Source: Raffaelea ambrosiae (taxonomy: Eukaryota; Ascomycota; Sordariomycetes; Ophiostomatales; Ophiostomataceae). From it: a stretch of DNA of 64,000 bases. A program made the position numbers and the translations under genes. Positions 45,792 through 56,252 of this stretch are shown here, one piece after another (position 1 is the stretch's first letter; each line of letters starts with the position of its first letter). Below the pieces are notes generated by a model. The model had not been told where the DNA came from and did not search any database. It was given only the letters and a program-made list of their open reading frames with translations. The stretch is taken from positions 2,544,453-2,608,452 of the forward strand of contig PCDI01000001.1 of assembly GCA_002778195.1 (NCBI GenBank), given 5' to 3'.

Positions 45792-47064
45792 CTACGCGAG
45801 CTCGATGCCTTCTCGTTCTGCCTCGCGCAGGATATACTTGCGCACCTGTTCCATTCATGTGTCAGCCCTCGTCCCATCTCCACGAGTCTCCCGGCCGACT
45901 GCTTACCTCCTTGTCGGGGGCCAGATCGAGGGCGAGATACCCGTCCCGGTCCTTCTTGTCCGTCTCCGCGCCGGCCTTGAGGAGAGCCACGGCGGTGTCG
46001 CCTTTGCGTATACAGTCAGCAACGAGACGGTCCGTGTAAAAGAGAGCCAGCAGCGGGGCTGTCATGTAAAGGAGAGCCAGCAGCGAGGCTATCATGCAAA
46101 AGAGAGCCGCGTGTACACACCATGTCCCTCGGCTACGGCGTGGTGCAGCGCCGTCTGCCCAGCCGCGTCTGTCGCATTCAGCGGACTCCTGGCCTTGAGC
46201 AGCAGGTTGACAATGGGCGTCGCGCCGACAGCGGCAGCCCGGTGCAGCGCATACTGGCCGCGCTTGTCGCGCACGCGAGCCGAGGCCGGCGGTGACCGCT
46301 CTAGCAGCTTCCGGGCCAGGTCCAGGTTGTTCTTGGACGCCACAAAATGAAGGACGGTCTGGCTGTGTCAGCAGCTGTGCGGCCCGGCCCTCCATGTCTT
46401 CTTCGGGGCCGGGTGGGGGAGCCCTCTGCCCCTGCCTTACCTGGCCGTTGTGATCTGTGCCAAGACGGGCAGGTCAGTCTACACGTCGCTCTCGCGTCAG
46501 GAGCGGGCCGGTTGCATACTCTTCTCTTCCACATCCGCCCCCTTGCTCAACAGCAGATCCACCAGCGGCTCTGAGTCTTTGACGCTGGCCGCGATCATCA
46601 ACGGCGTCCAGCCGCTGTCGTCCTGTGGCTTGTGAGCAAAACAGCGCGGACAGCGAGCCTCCCCCAAGCAGACACCGGTGCATACCTTGGCGTCTGGGTC
46701 AAAGTCCTTGGCCTGTACCAGAAGACGGGCGCTCTCCAGCTGGTTGTAGGAAGCGGCCCAGTGAATAGGCAGCCGTCCGTCGTCGTCTTTGCGCTTTGCG
46801 AGCTTGGGGTCGGCCTGGCAAAACGTCAGCTCGGGAGACAGGTGGGTGTGGCCATACATGCATGAGCCAACCTACGTTTAAGAGACTCTCTACGATGGGA
46901 ACTGAGGCGCCGGGACCCTTGTGTGAGCATGGGCACGGACACAACGGCAGCCGTGGATGCTAACTGGCCTGCCGCAGCCATCCCGCCGACCTTCCACCAA
47001 CGGAACGCTCACCTTTGCCTTCGCGGCACGCCGCGTGGATGGCAAACTTGTCTTGATCGTCCAT
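45792..47064 (-). CDS. NAS6: proteasome regulatory-particle assembly chaperone Nas6/gankyrin
   Basis: Ankyrin-repeat chaperone that binds the Rpt3 C-terminal domain during 19S assembly (human PSMD10/gankyrin). Eight exons on the minus strand: 47064-47013, 46901-46876, 46814-46686, 46622-46520, 46454-46441, 46358-46121, 46001-45907 and 45845-45792; 236 aa, close to human (226) and yeast (228). All phases join. The order is MDDQDKFAIHAACREGK, VPIVESLLN, ADPKLAKRKDDDGRLPIHWA, DDSGWTPLMIAASVKDSEP, NHNGQTVLHFVASKNNLDLA, DKRGQYALHRAAAVG, DAAGQTALHHAVAEGHG, DRDGYLALDLAPDKE and VRKYILREAEREGIELA. Seven ankyrin repeats are visible. Exon 2 is 26 nt and exon 5 only 14 nt (NHNGQ). Intron 6 carries a 30-bp tandem repeat. 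Start overlaps nothing; NAS6 and PRP46 are divergent. Confidence 0.93.
46035..46109 (+). repeat. 30-bp tandem repeat filling NAS6 intron 6
   Basis: Copies begin at 46035, 46065 and 46095 (third partial); unit starts TGTAAAAGAGAGCCAGCAGC with few changes between copies. The intron is 46002-46120, so the repeat makes up most of it. Confidence 0.88.
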
Positions 47065-47554
47065 CTCGCAGGGGAATATGGTGTCAGTGGCCGAGCAGAG
47101 GAGCACAGGAATTCCAGGGCTTGTGGGAAATGCAAGGACGACTCGGCGAATGCTATGGGTTGCGTGCTCTCGGTGCGTGGGTGACTTATTGCCAAGGTCG
47201 ACGTGAGCTGGGAGGCTGCCTCGCCGCTCGCTTTCTGCGATATGCACTTATCGGAATGTGGCAACGTCCCAAAAAGTATTTTATTACCACGGAGCTGCTA
47301 ATAGTGAACCATGTTCTCCACTACGCGACGGCATCGCCATTTTGGACCCTTTGCACGCGACGTTTTGCCGCGACAAAAAATCTTACCGAGCAGTCCACCG
47401 ACGTTCTCTCGACCGGCCTGCCAAATAGCACAGACGGGGGCTCTCTCTCGTCTCCCAGCCTTGCGACATAGCACAGACGGGGGCTCTCTCTCGTCTCCCA
47501 GCCTTGCGACATAGCACAGACGGGGGCTCTCTCTCGTCTCCCAGCCTTGCGACA
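47065..47554. promoter_or_regulatory. NAS6/PRP46 divergent promoter
   Basis: 490 bp shared between two divergent genes, with no ORF of its own that is credible. Its PRP46-proximal quarter is the three-copy 43-bp repeat. Confidence 0.6.
47425..47553 (+). repeat. perfect 3 x 43-bp tandem repeat ending one base before the PRP46 ATG
   Basis: Copies 47425-47467, 47468-47510 and 47511-47553 are identical by eye. The unit begins ATAGCACAGACGGGGGCTCT and ends CCAGCCTTGCGAC. No ATG occurs in the unit. The repeat probably lies in the 5' UTR. Confidence 0.95.
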
Positions 47555-48026
47555 ATGACCGCAGAGGTCGCGGACGGCATGGCCGCCGCCGAGAGCATCG
47601 ACCTGACGAAGCTCGTCAAGCGCAACGCCCAAGTCACAAAGACCCTGTTCTTCGACAGCCGGGCCGCCTCCGAACCGTCGGGCGCGCGCAAGCGCATACG
47701 GCTCGACCCAGCCGAGGGCGACGACCCCGACATCACCGAAGAAGGCCTGTCGCTGCGCCTGCACGCCGAGTTCGCCGACGTCCAGACGCTGCCAGCACCC
47801 CTGGCGGCCAAGCAGGCGGCTGCTGCCGGTGCCGCTGCGGCGCGGAAGAAGGTGCTGAAGAAGAAGGCCGCAGGGGGTGCCGGCGACGATGCCGAGGAGG
47901 CGCCGGCACGGAAGATGATTGAGAACATACAGGAGAGCAGCAGCAGCAGCGGCAAGGCGGCGGTGGGCAAAAAGACAGCTGGACCGGTCGGCGCACACAG
48001 CACAGCCCTGATGCAGATTCGGAGAC

Positions 48027-48068
<42 letters not shown>

Positions 48069-49144
48069 GTGGCTCTGGTGCGGGCGCTGGTGCGGGAGGA
48101 GCTGCACGGGGCCAGCCGGGCCAGCAGCTGATGCGCGCGCAAGACGTGCACACACAGCCGCGGCCGGAGTGGCACGCGCCGTGGAGGCTGATGCGGGTGA
48201 TCTCGGGCCATCTGGGCTGGGTGCGCAGCCTGGCCGTGGAGCCGGGCAACAAGTGGTTTGCCAGCGGCGCGGGCGACCGGACGATCAAGATCTGGGACCT
48301 GGTGTCGGGCCAGCTGCGGCTGACGCTGACGGGCCACATCTCGACGGTGCGCGGGCTGGCGGTGTCGCCGCGGCACCCGTACCTCTTCTCGTGCGGCGAG
48401 GACAAGATGGTCAAGTGCTGGGACCTGGAGACCAACAAGGTCATCCGGCACTACCACGGCCACCTGAGCGGCGTCTACACCCTGGCCCTGCACCCGCTGC
48501 TGGACGTGCTGGTGACGGGCGGCCGCGACGGCGTGGCGCGCGTGTGGGACATGCGCACGCGCAGCAACATCCACGTGCTGGCCGGCCACACCGGCACCGT
48601 GGCCGACGTCCAGTGCCAGGAGGCCGACCCGCAGGTCATCACCGGCTCGCTGGACAGCACCGTGCGCATGTGGGATCTGCGCGCCGGCAAGACCATGGGC
48701 GTGCTGACGCACCACAAGAAGGGCGTGCGCGCGCTGGCGACGCACCCGACCGAGTTTACGTTTGCCAGCGCCAGCGCCGGCAGCATCAAGCAGTGGAAGC
48801 TGCCCGAGGGCGCCTTTATGCAGAACTTTGACGGCCACAACGCCATCCTCAACACGCTCTCCGTCAACGCCGACAACGTGCTCTTCTCGGGCGCCGACAA
48901 CGGCTCCATGAGCTTCTGGGACTGGAAGACCGGCTACCGCTTCCAGGCCCTCGACACCATTGCCCAGCCGGGCTCGCTCGACGCCGAGTCGGGCATCATG
49001 AGCTCCACCTACGACCGCTCGGGCCTGCGGCTCATCTGCGGCGAGGCGGACAAGACCATCAAGATCTGGAAGCCCGACGACCTAGCCACGCCCGAGACAC
49101 ATCCTATCGACTGGCATCCAGCGATGTCCAGACGAAGATATTGA
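47555..49144 (+). CDS. PRP46: pre-mRNA-splicing factor Prp46/PLRG1
   Basis: WD40 subunit of the NineTeen/Cdc5 complex, needed for spliceosome activation. Single exon, 529 aa; ATG 47555 chosen (MTAEVADGMAAAESIDL). The frame is open further upstream only through the tandem repeat, with no earlier ATG. N-terminal parts: LTKLVKRNAQVTKTLF and FFDSR, an Ala/Lys-rich spacer with an in-frame poly-Ala encoded by GCA repeats (about 48031-48062), then HAPWRLMRVISGHLGWVRSL, the hallmark entry to the propeller. Seven WD repeats follow, e.g. GDRTIKIWDLVSG, GEDKMVKCWDLETNK, GRDGVARVWDMRT, SLDSTVRMWDLRAGK, ADNGSMSFWDWKTGY and EADKTIKIWKPDD. The end THPIDWHPAMSRRRY is typical of the family. Confidence 0.95.
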
Positions 49145-49620
49145 TGGGGAGGGGGGTTCTACGTGGAAGACGGCAAACGGATATGCAACGCACGAAACAT
49201 GGTGGAAAGAGATGTGAGCCACGGAGAAGAGAAAAGTTCTTTCATGAGAAACAGAAAACGTGGAAGACAAGATATCGAAAATAGTTCTTTTGGCCAACAA
49301 GAGGAAACGTGGAGAACAAGATATCAGCGAAAGTGGTTTCTATAGCTCAAAGATCAGTCGTGGAGAAGACATCGAGGGAGTTGGTCTACTATTGGTTCGG
49401 GTTTCTCTTCTGAAGTTGGGCGTGCAAAGAATGGCATTCTGCAGCAGTAACAGCAGCAACTCGGTTTTCCTGTATTGTCTCTCGTCCAAAAAGTATGCAT
49501 GTGCGTGTTTGCTCTATTAGTTATGTCCGCTTGTTGCAGATGCTGCGCTGAGATGCTGTTCGTCAGTCGTACAATCATAAACGAGACAACCACCAGGGAA
49601 TCCACCCTGTCCTGTCTCTC
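49145..49620. other. convergent 3' flanks of PRP46 and ORC1
   Basis: A-rich, with a repeated GTGGAGAACAAGATATC-like unit (about 49258-49325, two to three degenerate copies). No gene supported. Confidence 0.55.
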
Positions 49621-52273
49621 CTACGCAACCAGTCCCACCGCCTTGATCTCGGGATCGTCCCGAAACGCCAGCCGCACGTCCTCGTCGCCAACAGCCAGCC
49701 GGATCTTGCTCGGCCGTTGGACCCTGTGTCCCTCCAGGTAGATAATGCCGCCACCCGCCAGGTCCACGGCCGCATGGCCCAGGCCAGCCAGCCGGACGCC
49801 CTTGGAGGCAGCCGCCGCCGCCGCCGCCGCCTGTTTGCGTGACGCCCCGTCGGCCGTGCTCCCCAGGCCGCGGCCTCCCAGCAGTGCTTCCAGCGGCTTG
49901 CCCCCGGGCGTCCCGGCAGCCACGCCGATGGTGAAGCGAAGAGCCCGCTGCGTCTCTTCGAGCACGTCGCCGAACGTGCTCTCGGCAATGCCCGTCCGCT
50001 GTGTGCGTGCCAGCAGAGCCGCCAGCAGCAGCCGCGACGCAAAGGGCAGCGCACGCAGATACTGCTGCAGTGGGCTGGACGTCGCCTCGTTGATGGCCCG
50101 GCGGATGGTCTCAATGGTGACCCGGCCGCCCGCATTGCGCTTCCGGCCGCCGTCTGCCGCGGGCTCCGGGCCCTTTGCGTTTCTGGCCTTCTTGCTGGGC
50201 GTCGGCGGCAGACTGGCCGCTGTCGCCTGCTGCTGCCGGTTTTCAGACTCGGCCAGTTCCACGGCGCGCCGGCAAATGTCAAGAGCTCGCCGGGCATCGC
50301 CGCTCACGGCCGCCACCTTCCGGCTGGCAAATTGTACAGCATCGGGATCGACTATGTTGCCAGGCACGCCTTCTAGCCGCGACTGGATAATCTTCATGAG
50401 CTGCTCGTGGTTGTAGCCAGGAAAGGTGATTCGCGTCAGGCCTAATTAGTGGTGGTGGGGGGCATTCGGTCAGCATGCAGCAGGGACCAGAGGAAGGGAC
50501 AAGAGAAAAAAAAAAAAGAGCTCGTTGGACAGACGCACCTAGTCGGCTGCTGATCTTGTTGCTCAGCGTTCTCTCGGGAAGATCCATCGTGTTGGCCACA
50601 GCCAGCACAATCAGCCTACTGTGCCGCAGGCCAGGCCAGTTGAAGAAGTTGTACATGACACCCTGGTTCTTGGTGACCAGCTGGTCAAGCTCGTCCATGA
50701 GCACGACGCAGGGCACGCGACGCGGGCTCGGGTTGCTGAACTCGTGCTCCAGGAGGTCGAGGGCCTGTCCCGGGCTGACTCGCTGTCCCTTGAGCGCCTC
50801 CCAGAGCAGCGAGTACGCCTGGTGAGGGTCGGTGATCTTCATGCCGTTGATCTCGACGAAAATGAAGTCGTCCAGCTCGTCTGACTGGACAGCAGCACCC
50901 AGGCTCGACACAACTTCGCGCACCGTAGCGGTCTTGCCCGTGCCTGGCGTGCCCGAGATGTAGATGCACGATCCAGTGCCGTCGGTAATGGCCGCCTCCA
51001 GGTGCGAGTACACCAGGGAGAACTCGCTCTCGCGACACGGCAGGCTGGTGGGCACAGAGGCCACATGCAGCTGTGCCCGTGCCTGTTGGAATGGAGAGGA
51101 CTGGTAGTGACTTGGCGAGAGTGTTCGGGTGGCCAGGGGAGTGAACTCGAGCTGCTTTTTGACCATGACTCTGGGGACGGGGTGCAGGTTAGCTTCGAGA
51201 GAAGAGGTAGAAGAGGCAGAAATGGCAGGGCAGGACAGCAGCAGCAGATGCCGGGGAGAGAAAATAGGGGGGGGTTACCAACCTGCGGTGCGAAGGCGTC
51301 ACCAGCTTCGTGGCACTTCGGGGCTTGCTTGTCGGCGTGGTTGCGTCAAATGTCTTTGTTTTCTTCTTCGGCGTGCGGAAACGGGCGTTGTTGCTGTCGC
51401 CGTTGTCGCCGTTGTCGCCGTTGTCGCCGTCTTGCCCGTCAAACACATACGGATCGGCCGAGTCATCTCGGGCCTGTCTCCGTCGTCGCGTGGCTTTCGT
51501 GCCCGTCTTGACCAGCTCGATCAGGCTGTCGATGTCCTCCGGGCTGCCACTGTAGATGTCCTCCCACACAAATTCCTCCGTATAGCTGGCTGTCCGCGTG
51601 TTGCATCCGCGCCGGCAAATAAAGACCTTTCCGCAGTCCTTGGAGTTTCGCGGGACTCGTCCGTGGGGGTATTTCTTGCGGAAAGCAGCCGGCGACATCA
51701 CGCGTGCACTGCCATTGATGGATGTCAACGGGTTAATGTCCCACGACGGAGATATGTAGAGCTCGTTCTAGGCAGACCCGAAACGTTGTCCTGGCGTCAG
51801 TCTTCCGGATCTCCCCATCTCAGCTGTTCGGCCAACCAGGCACCATCGAGACTCACAGGTAAGAAATCCGTCCTCTTCTTGTCCTTGTTGCGGATCTCGC
51901 GCTCCGTCGAAAACCACATGAAATGCGCAGCCTTCTCGCTGTCATCGCCGTCGTCTTCCAAGAACTCGCAGATGAGGCCGATCCACGCTTCGTTCGAGCC
52001 CTCGGCCTTCAGCATCACGGTGTCGCCCAGATGGCATTCGAAGTCGCCCATGCGCGCCCCGATGATCCTCTCGCCCTGCTGGGACCGCTTCCTCTTTCGG
52101 GACTGCCCATTCTCTTCTGAGGGCTCAGCTGTGCTTTTGTCGTCGCGAATCCATTCCCATGGGTGATCGAACTCTCCCAGCTCGTCGTCCGAGTCGTCTC
52201 TGGCAATGCCAGGCACAACTTTCTTGGCTCTCGGCTTCCTTGCCGACCTTCGGTTCGCCTGGAGGAGAGGCAT
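49621..52273 (-). CDS. ORC1: origin recognition complex subunit 1
   Basis: Largest ORC subunit; binds origins and ATP and helps load Mcm2-7. Four exons on the minus strand: 52273-51857, 51767-51283, 51170-50539 and 50441-49621; 784 aa. The N-terminal third is a BAH domain (HLGDTVMLKAEGSNEAWIGL, WFSTEREI, NELYISPSWDINPLTSING, KVFICRRGCNTRT). A disordered linker with a (GDN)n repeat follows (51400-51440) plus TPKKKTKTFDATTPTSK, which has CDK-like sites. The AAA+ core has Walker A GTPGTGKT, Walker B VVLMDELDQL, sensor-1-like VLAVANTMDLPER and the arginine-containing RTLSNKISSRLG. The C-terminal winged-helix part includes LRALPFASRLLLAALLART. Introns join in phase (AG|A, G|GC). It is somewhat shorter than many ORC1 proteins because of the short linker. 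Confidence 0.95.
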
Positions 52274-53269
52274 TTTGGCGGGCAGTTGTCTGAGGAGTCG
52301 GATAAACCGTAACGAGGTGCGGTGGGAAAGTGTTGCTCGGACAAGAAGAAATCACTTGGAAGTTGGCGCCGCGAACATATTGGGACGCGCCCTGTGCTAG
52401 ACTAGACCGCGAATTTTCGCGTTCCAATTAAGACCCCTGAAGCGCTAAATCCCCAACGGCTAGCGGGGCCTCCCCTTGGCAGGCATCCTTTGTAATAACA
52501 CGGCTTCGCAGCCAAACCTGGAAATCAGTTTGCATTTTCTGGTTTATGGACTTAAATAGTAGTTGTTGCTTGCAATTGCAGAGCCCGAATTATCGTGATC
52601 TTCTAGCTGCATGTTTGCAACTAGATAGAGTCTTAATTCGGAAAGGGCTTATTCGCTACACGAAAGTTGAGGTTTCAAACAGTAGAATAACGCGCTGTCG
52701 CCAATTCGTGTTATTGTGGTTATCGTGTTAACCAGCTCTTTGCATTCTACACGCCGATGCCCAGGCCTCGTCGACTCTCTACCTGCTGCGCGGTGTCTGT
52801 GTCGCAATTTCGATATCGTCCCGCACAAGACCAGGAAAGCCAGACTGCCGTCAGAGGGAAGGGGCAGCCAGCAGTATGGCAGGTTGCTCCTTCCCTTTAT
52901 GTAGCCTGTAGCACAATACTATGCAGCTGCTTGTCACACCCATCGCGGCTGCCACCACAACAACCCATCGTGTCATACTTAACTCACGCAACGCTACATC
53001 TCCTTGCCCTCTTTGGTGCCTTACGTTTTGTGTTCCTGGCATTTCTTGAGTTGGTATCATATGAGCATCTCCCCCTGCAATTTGCCTCTGTTGCTTCGCG
53101 TTTGTTTGTCAGTCGTTGTATGCCTCCACGACTCAAACCCACCGCGACCAAAAATTATTCACGTTTTCAGAGAACGATATTTCAAGGTGAAGCCCAAAAT
53201 ACAGACAACATTCAGCGGGAATAGGAGAAGAGAAAGCAGAGAAAGCAGAGAAAGCAGAAGACAGAAACC
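52274..53269. promoter_or_regulatory. ORC1 / unknown-gene divergent promoter
   Basis: Nearly 1 kb without a supported ORF. It includes TTGGCGCC at 52363-52370, an ACGCG core near 52385 and a CGCGAA..TTCGCG palindrome at 52408-52421, then an AT-rich stretch 52540-52740. Four AGAAAGCAG units precede the downstream ATG (53229-53262). Confidence 0.55.
52408..52421. promoter_or_regulatory. palindromic CGCGAA/TTCGCG element upstream of ORC1
   Basis: CGCGAATTTTCGCG carries an SCB-like CRCGAAA core when read on the minus strand, 135 bp before the ORC1 start. Function inferred only. Confidence 0.4.
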
Positions 53270-55236
53270 ATGTCACTGGGCAATCGCCGAGCACGAGCCC
53301 GAGCGTTTGAGAAAGCAAAACGCTCAGGACACCCAGGCCAAGCCTTCGTCAGGAAGCTCACTAGAAAGATCGGCTTCCAGGAGCCCGACGACACTCTCGA
53401 AGAATACGAGGCGAGGGCAGCCTTGCGAGCTGCCGAGAAGCTCAAGTATTTCACTGCACCGCCCACTGACACTCCTCTGGTGAAGGTACGTTGAGCCCCC
53501 CCTTTATGGGCCACATAATAAAGCACCGTCTCATCCCAAGCCCCAGCTCGTCGTCGTGGGCCCAAAAGATAACGGGAATGTTATCAGCTTCAGCAGCCCG
53601 GTATTTATGGATCTATTGAATATTATTCGGCGTCGGCGCCGTGTTTGGATCGCCGCCGATGAGCCCGGATCAAACAGCCTCACCATAGAGGCTGTTAATT
53701 TGGCTGATCTCTGGGCTGGCCACAGGAGCATCAAAGAGCTTGTGCATGGCCTGAACAAACCACAATCGAACCGAATGTTCATGGTCCAGCCAGTTGGCGA
53801 TGACAATATTGGAACAACCTTGAGTATTGACACGTCTGTGCCCGGCATGGCGAGACTCTTCTCTGCCGGGGTTCAAAAGGCAGCCTTGCATTCCTTGCTT
53901 CTAAACCAAGTCACAGACTTCCGCGACTACTTCCGCACGATTCTGGAGGAGTTAGCAACGGCCCAAGACCGCCTTCACATGGAGCTCCGGTTTGGGAAAC
54001 TGCAGTTTCATGCCAAACACTGGGAGGATGCGACTGGCCCAATTTCCGTGGGTAGGTTGCAGGCTTCGTTGGCCGAATGTGGGAACAGGAACACAGTGCA
54101 CCTCGACAGCAAGTAAGGCTATCCTGGAACAAAAATTTCCATCTATATTTCTGGATTTTGACAATTGGTACAGGATCCCGGACACGGATTACTTCCAACG
54201 TCTTCGACATCATGTGCTGGCATCCGAAGAGAACTTTTACCCATACGCTTCGACCACATCCTCACTGTCAGAGACGCCTCGCCTCACGACTCTGGTCCTT
54301 TGGACGGATGGGCTTCGGATTGAGCTGGAGGTGGATCGCTCCAAATCAGCATCTGGCGGGGGCTTCGCCAAGCTCTCGAACCTGCGTGTATTCCAGCTTC
54401 GAAGAATGGGCGGTTATATCGAGATGAACGTTGCTTGTCCGACGCAGTATGTATTTCCAAGCTTCTCCGGCAAGGCACAACGGTAGGATGTTCTGACATG
54501 GAAAAGCAAATTTGACTGGAAGCTGGAAGCGCTGGCGGAGTTGGACACAAGTGATGTCCCGCCGCACATCGAAGCTCTTCCAAACAAAATCGCGGTTAAA
54601 TACACGACGGGAGGCGACGAGTTCCCAGTGCCAACCATTCGGCCGGAACTGGTCCACGACTGTCGAATCAAGCAGGTAGCAGTCAAGATATCGTGGACTG
54701 TAGGATGCCGAGGCACATCCTATGCCCTAGAGATGGCCCAACTCCAGCAACGCACCGCATCCAAGTCGGCTGAGAAGCCGTACGTCTATGCCGCTCTGAC
54801 GATCCGCAACAGTTCCTGGGAGGATACTTTGAAGCAGCAGCCTACACCAGGAAACCCCAGAGACCTGGGATCTGACCTAGAGCATCTTTTCCCGCCTACA
54901 CAGCCCGGCGGCGGTGTCTACGACTTTCTCTACCTCGTACAGGAGAAGATGAACATGATGGACGGCATCCCTATCACTGGGAAGTACGAAAAGCAGTTTA
55001 AAATCATGAATGCGGCAGTGCAAAAACTCGAACCAGACCCCAACCCGGCACACGCTCAAACGCTTTTCGATCTGGACTCAAATGCGGCTATCCCGAACGT
55101 CAATCATAAACAAGATAGCGACTTGCTTGGCCTGGTGAAGACTCGGACGACGATATCAAACCAGGAGGGATCAATATTCCTCGACAGCAATTCGGTCGGT
55201 GTGTCAGAAGAAGAAGACCTAATTATTTTTGACTGA
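53270..55236 (+). CDS. uncharacterised fungal protein (possibly DUF7905)
   Basis: Four exons: 53270-53485, 53547-54112, 54174-54446 and 54507-55236; 594 aa, all phases consistent. The start MSLGNRRARARAFEKAKRSG is strongly basic. Ordered regions follow: LVVVGPKDNGNVISFSSPVF, LADLWAGHRSIKELVHGLNK, FRDYFRTILEELATAQDRLH, then after a splice IPDTDYFQRLRHHVLASEE and PYASTTSSLSETPRLTTLVL, and KFDWKLEALAELDTSDVPP with VGCRGTSYALEMAQLQQRTA. These parts recall an uncharacterised fungal family I know as DUF7905, but I cannot check this. The last 120 residues are acidic and disordered, ending in EEEDLIIFD, with a helical DFLYLVQEKMNMM. Intron 3 uses an AAAAG acceptor with CTGAC just upstream. No function is proposed. 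Confidence 0.78.
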
Positions 55237-55532
55237 TTATCGTCGGAAGCAAGTTACCGCCAACATTGCCTCCATGCGCTTCACAGTTAAGGACGAAACT
55301 GGCTGAGTGAGCACTGGCCGACAAATGGAATGTGTGACGAGGCTCCGCCCGTTCTGCAACTTTTCCAAGATGAAAGGGGGCTCCAAAAGTATATGACTAC
55401 AGCGGAGAATAATATGGGACGATCTGAACGCAGTGGCGCTGGCACGACGTGACAGCGAAACAATGTCAGGGGGAAATGGTATCATTAAATCTATTGTAGG
55501 AGCAGAGTACAAAGGCAGCGATGGAGGAGGTT
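55237..55532. other. short convergent spacer
   Basis: 3' flanks of the two neighbouring genes; nothing else seen. Confidence 0.5.
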
Positions 55533-56252
55533 TCAGGCCGAACTTGCGAGAACCTTTTGCCGCAGAACTATGTAAGCGTTAGTATTGTAAAGCAATCGGA
55601 GACTGTCGAAGCGGGAGACACAATTGGCAAGGGACTTGGTGACGTACCCTCTTCTACTACCCTGAGATTGGAACTTTTGCTCTGCACGATCACCTCCAAT
55701 TCTTGGATGCTGCCGCCGAGTTCCTTGATTTTATCCTCATAAAACTCCGTTGCACTCTTGATATCCTGTAGAGCATTTGAATGTCAACGTCCGTCCAATG
55801 CTTGCTGGTGACGGGATGGCATGCCTACCTTTTCAATGTAGAAGCCAGTCCCAACATCCACGATGACATGATCCGGGTCGGCGAGCTTGCCCCCAACGTA
55901 GAGAGAGTTGGTCAATGGTACCAGAACATCTTTGCCCGCCTCTAAAAAAGCAGTCAGATGATGGAGCAAAGGCTGGGAAGTGCTGGCATGCGCGGCCTGT
56001 AGAACATACCCCGAGGCTTTCCTTGGACGCTTCGTAGACAGTCACGGAACTTGCCCTGTGCAGCAACCAGCTGGGAGAAGGAGGAAGTCAGGTGCTCAAC
56101 CTCGTCATCTAGCTGCTTCTTCACAGCACTGAGCTGTTGCGGACTGAGAGTGTCCAAATTTACTGAGTAAACACGTTGTTAGAGCTTTGGCCGGGTGAGC
56201 AGTGAAGCCTGCCGAAGGGGAGACACTTGCTTAATTCTTGTTTGCCTGCCAT
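55533..56252 (-). CDS. GIM5: prefoldin subunit 5
   Basis: Alpha-type prefoldin subunit (yeast Gim5, human PFDN5) that helps deliver actin and tubulin to CCT. Five exons on the minus strand: 56252-56231, 56162-56010, 55941-55829, 55765-55648 and 55567-55533; 146 aa. Core: LDTLSPQQLSAVKKQLDDEV, EHLTSSFSQLVAAQGKFRDC, then EAGKDVLVPLTNSLYVGGKL, VIVDVGTGFYIEK, DIKSATEFYEDKIKELGGSI, and the tail VLRQKVLASSA. VLVPLTxSLYVxGK and VDVGTGFYIEK are strong subunit-5 signatures. Intron 1 begins GCAAGT, not GT; with this non-canonical donor the phase fits (A|TA), whereas the next GT donor (GTGTCT) gives the wrong phase. The gene is divergent from VPS37, with 330 bp between starts. Confidence 0.93.

Noticed and set aside
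47425..47553. CRISPR-like array
   Set aside because: Direct 43-bp repeats with no spacers in a eukaryotic genome; simple tandem repeat.
47321..48838. 505-codon minus-strand ORF with a repeated peptide
   Set aside because: Antisense to PRP46; the peptide repeat is just the 43-bp DNA repeat read backwards.
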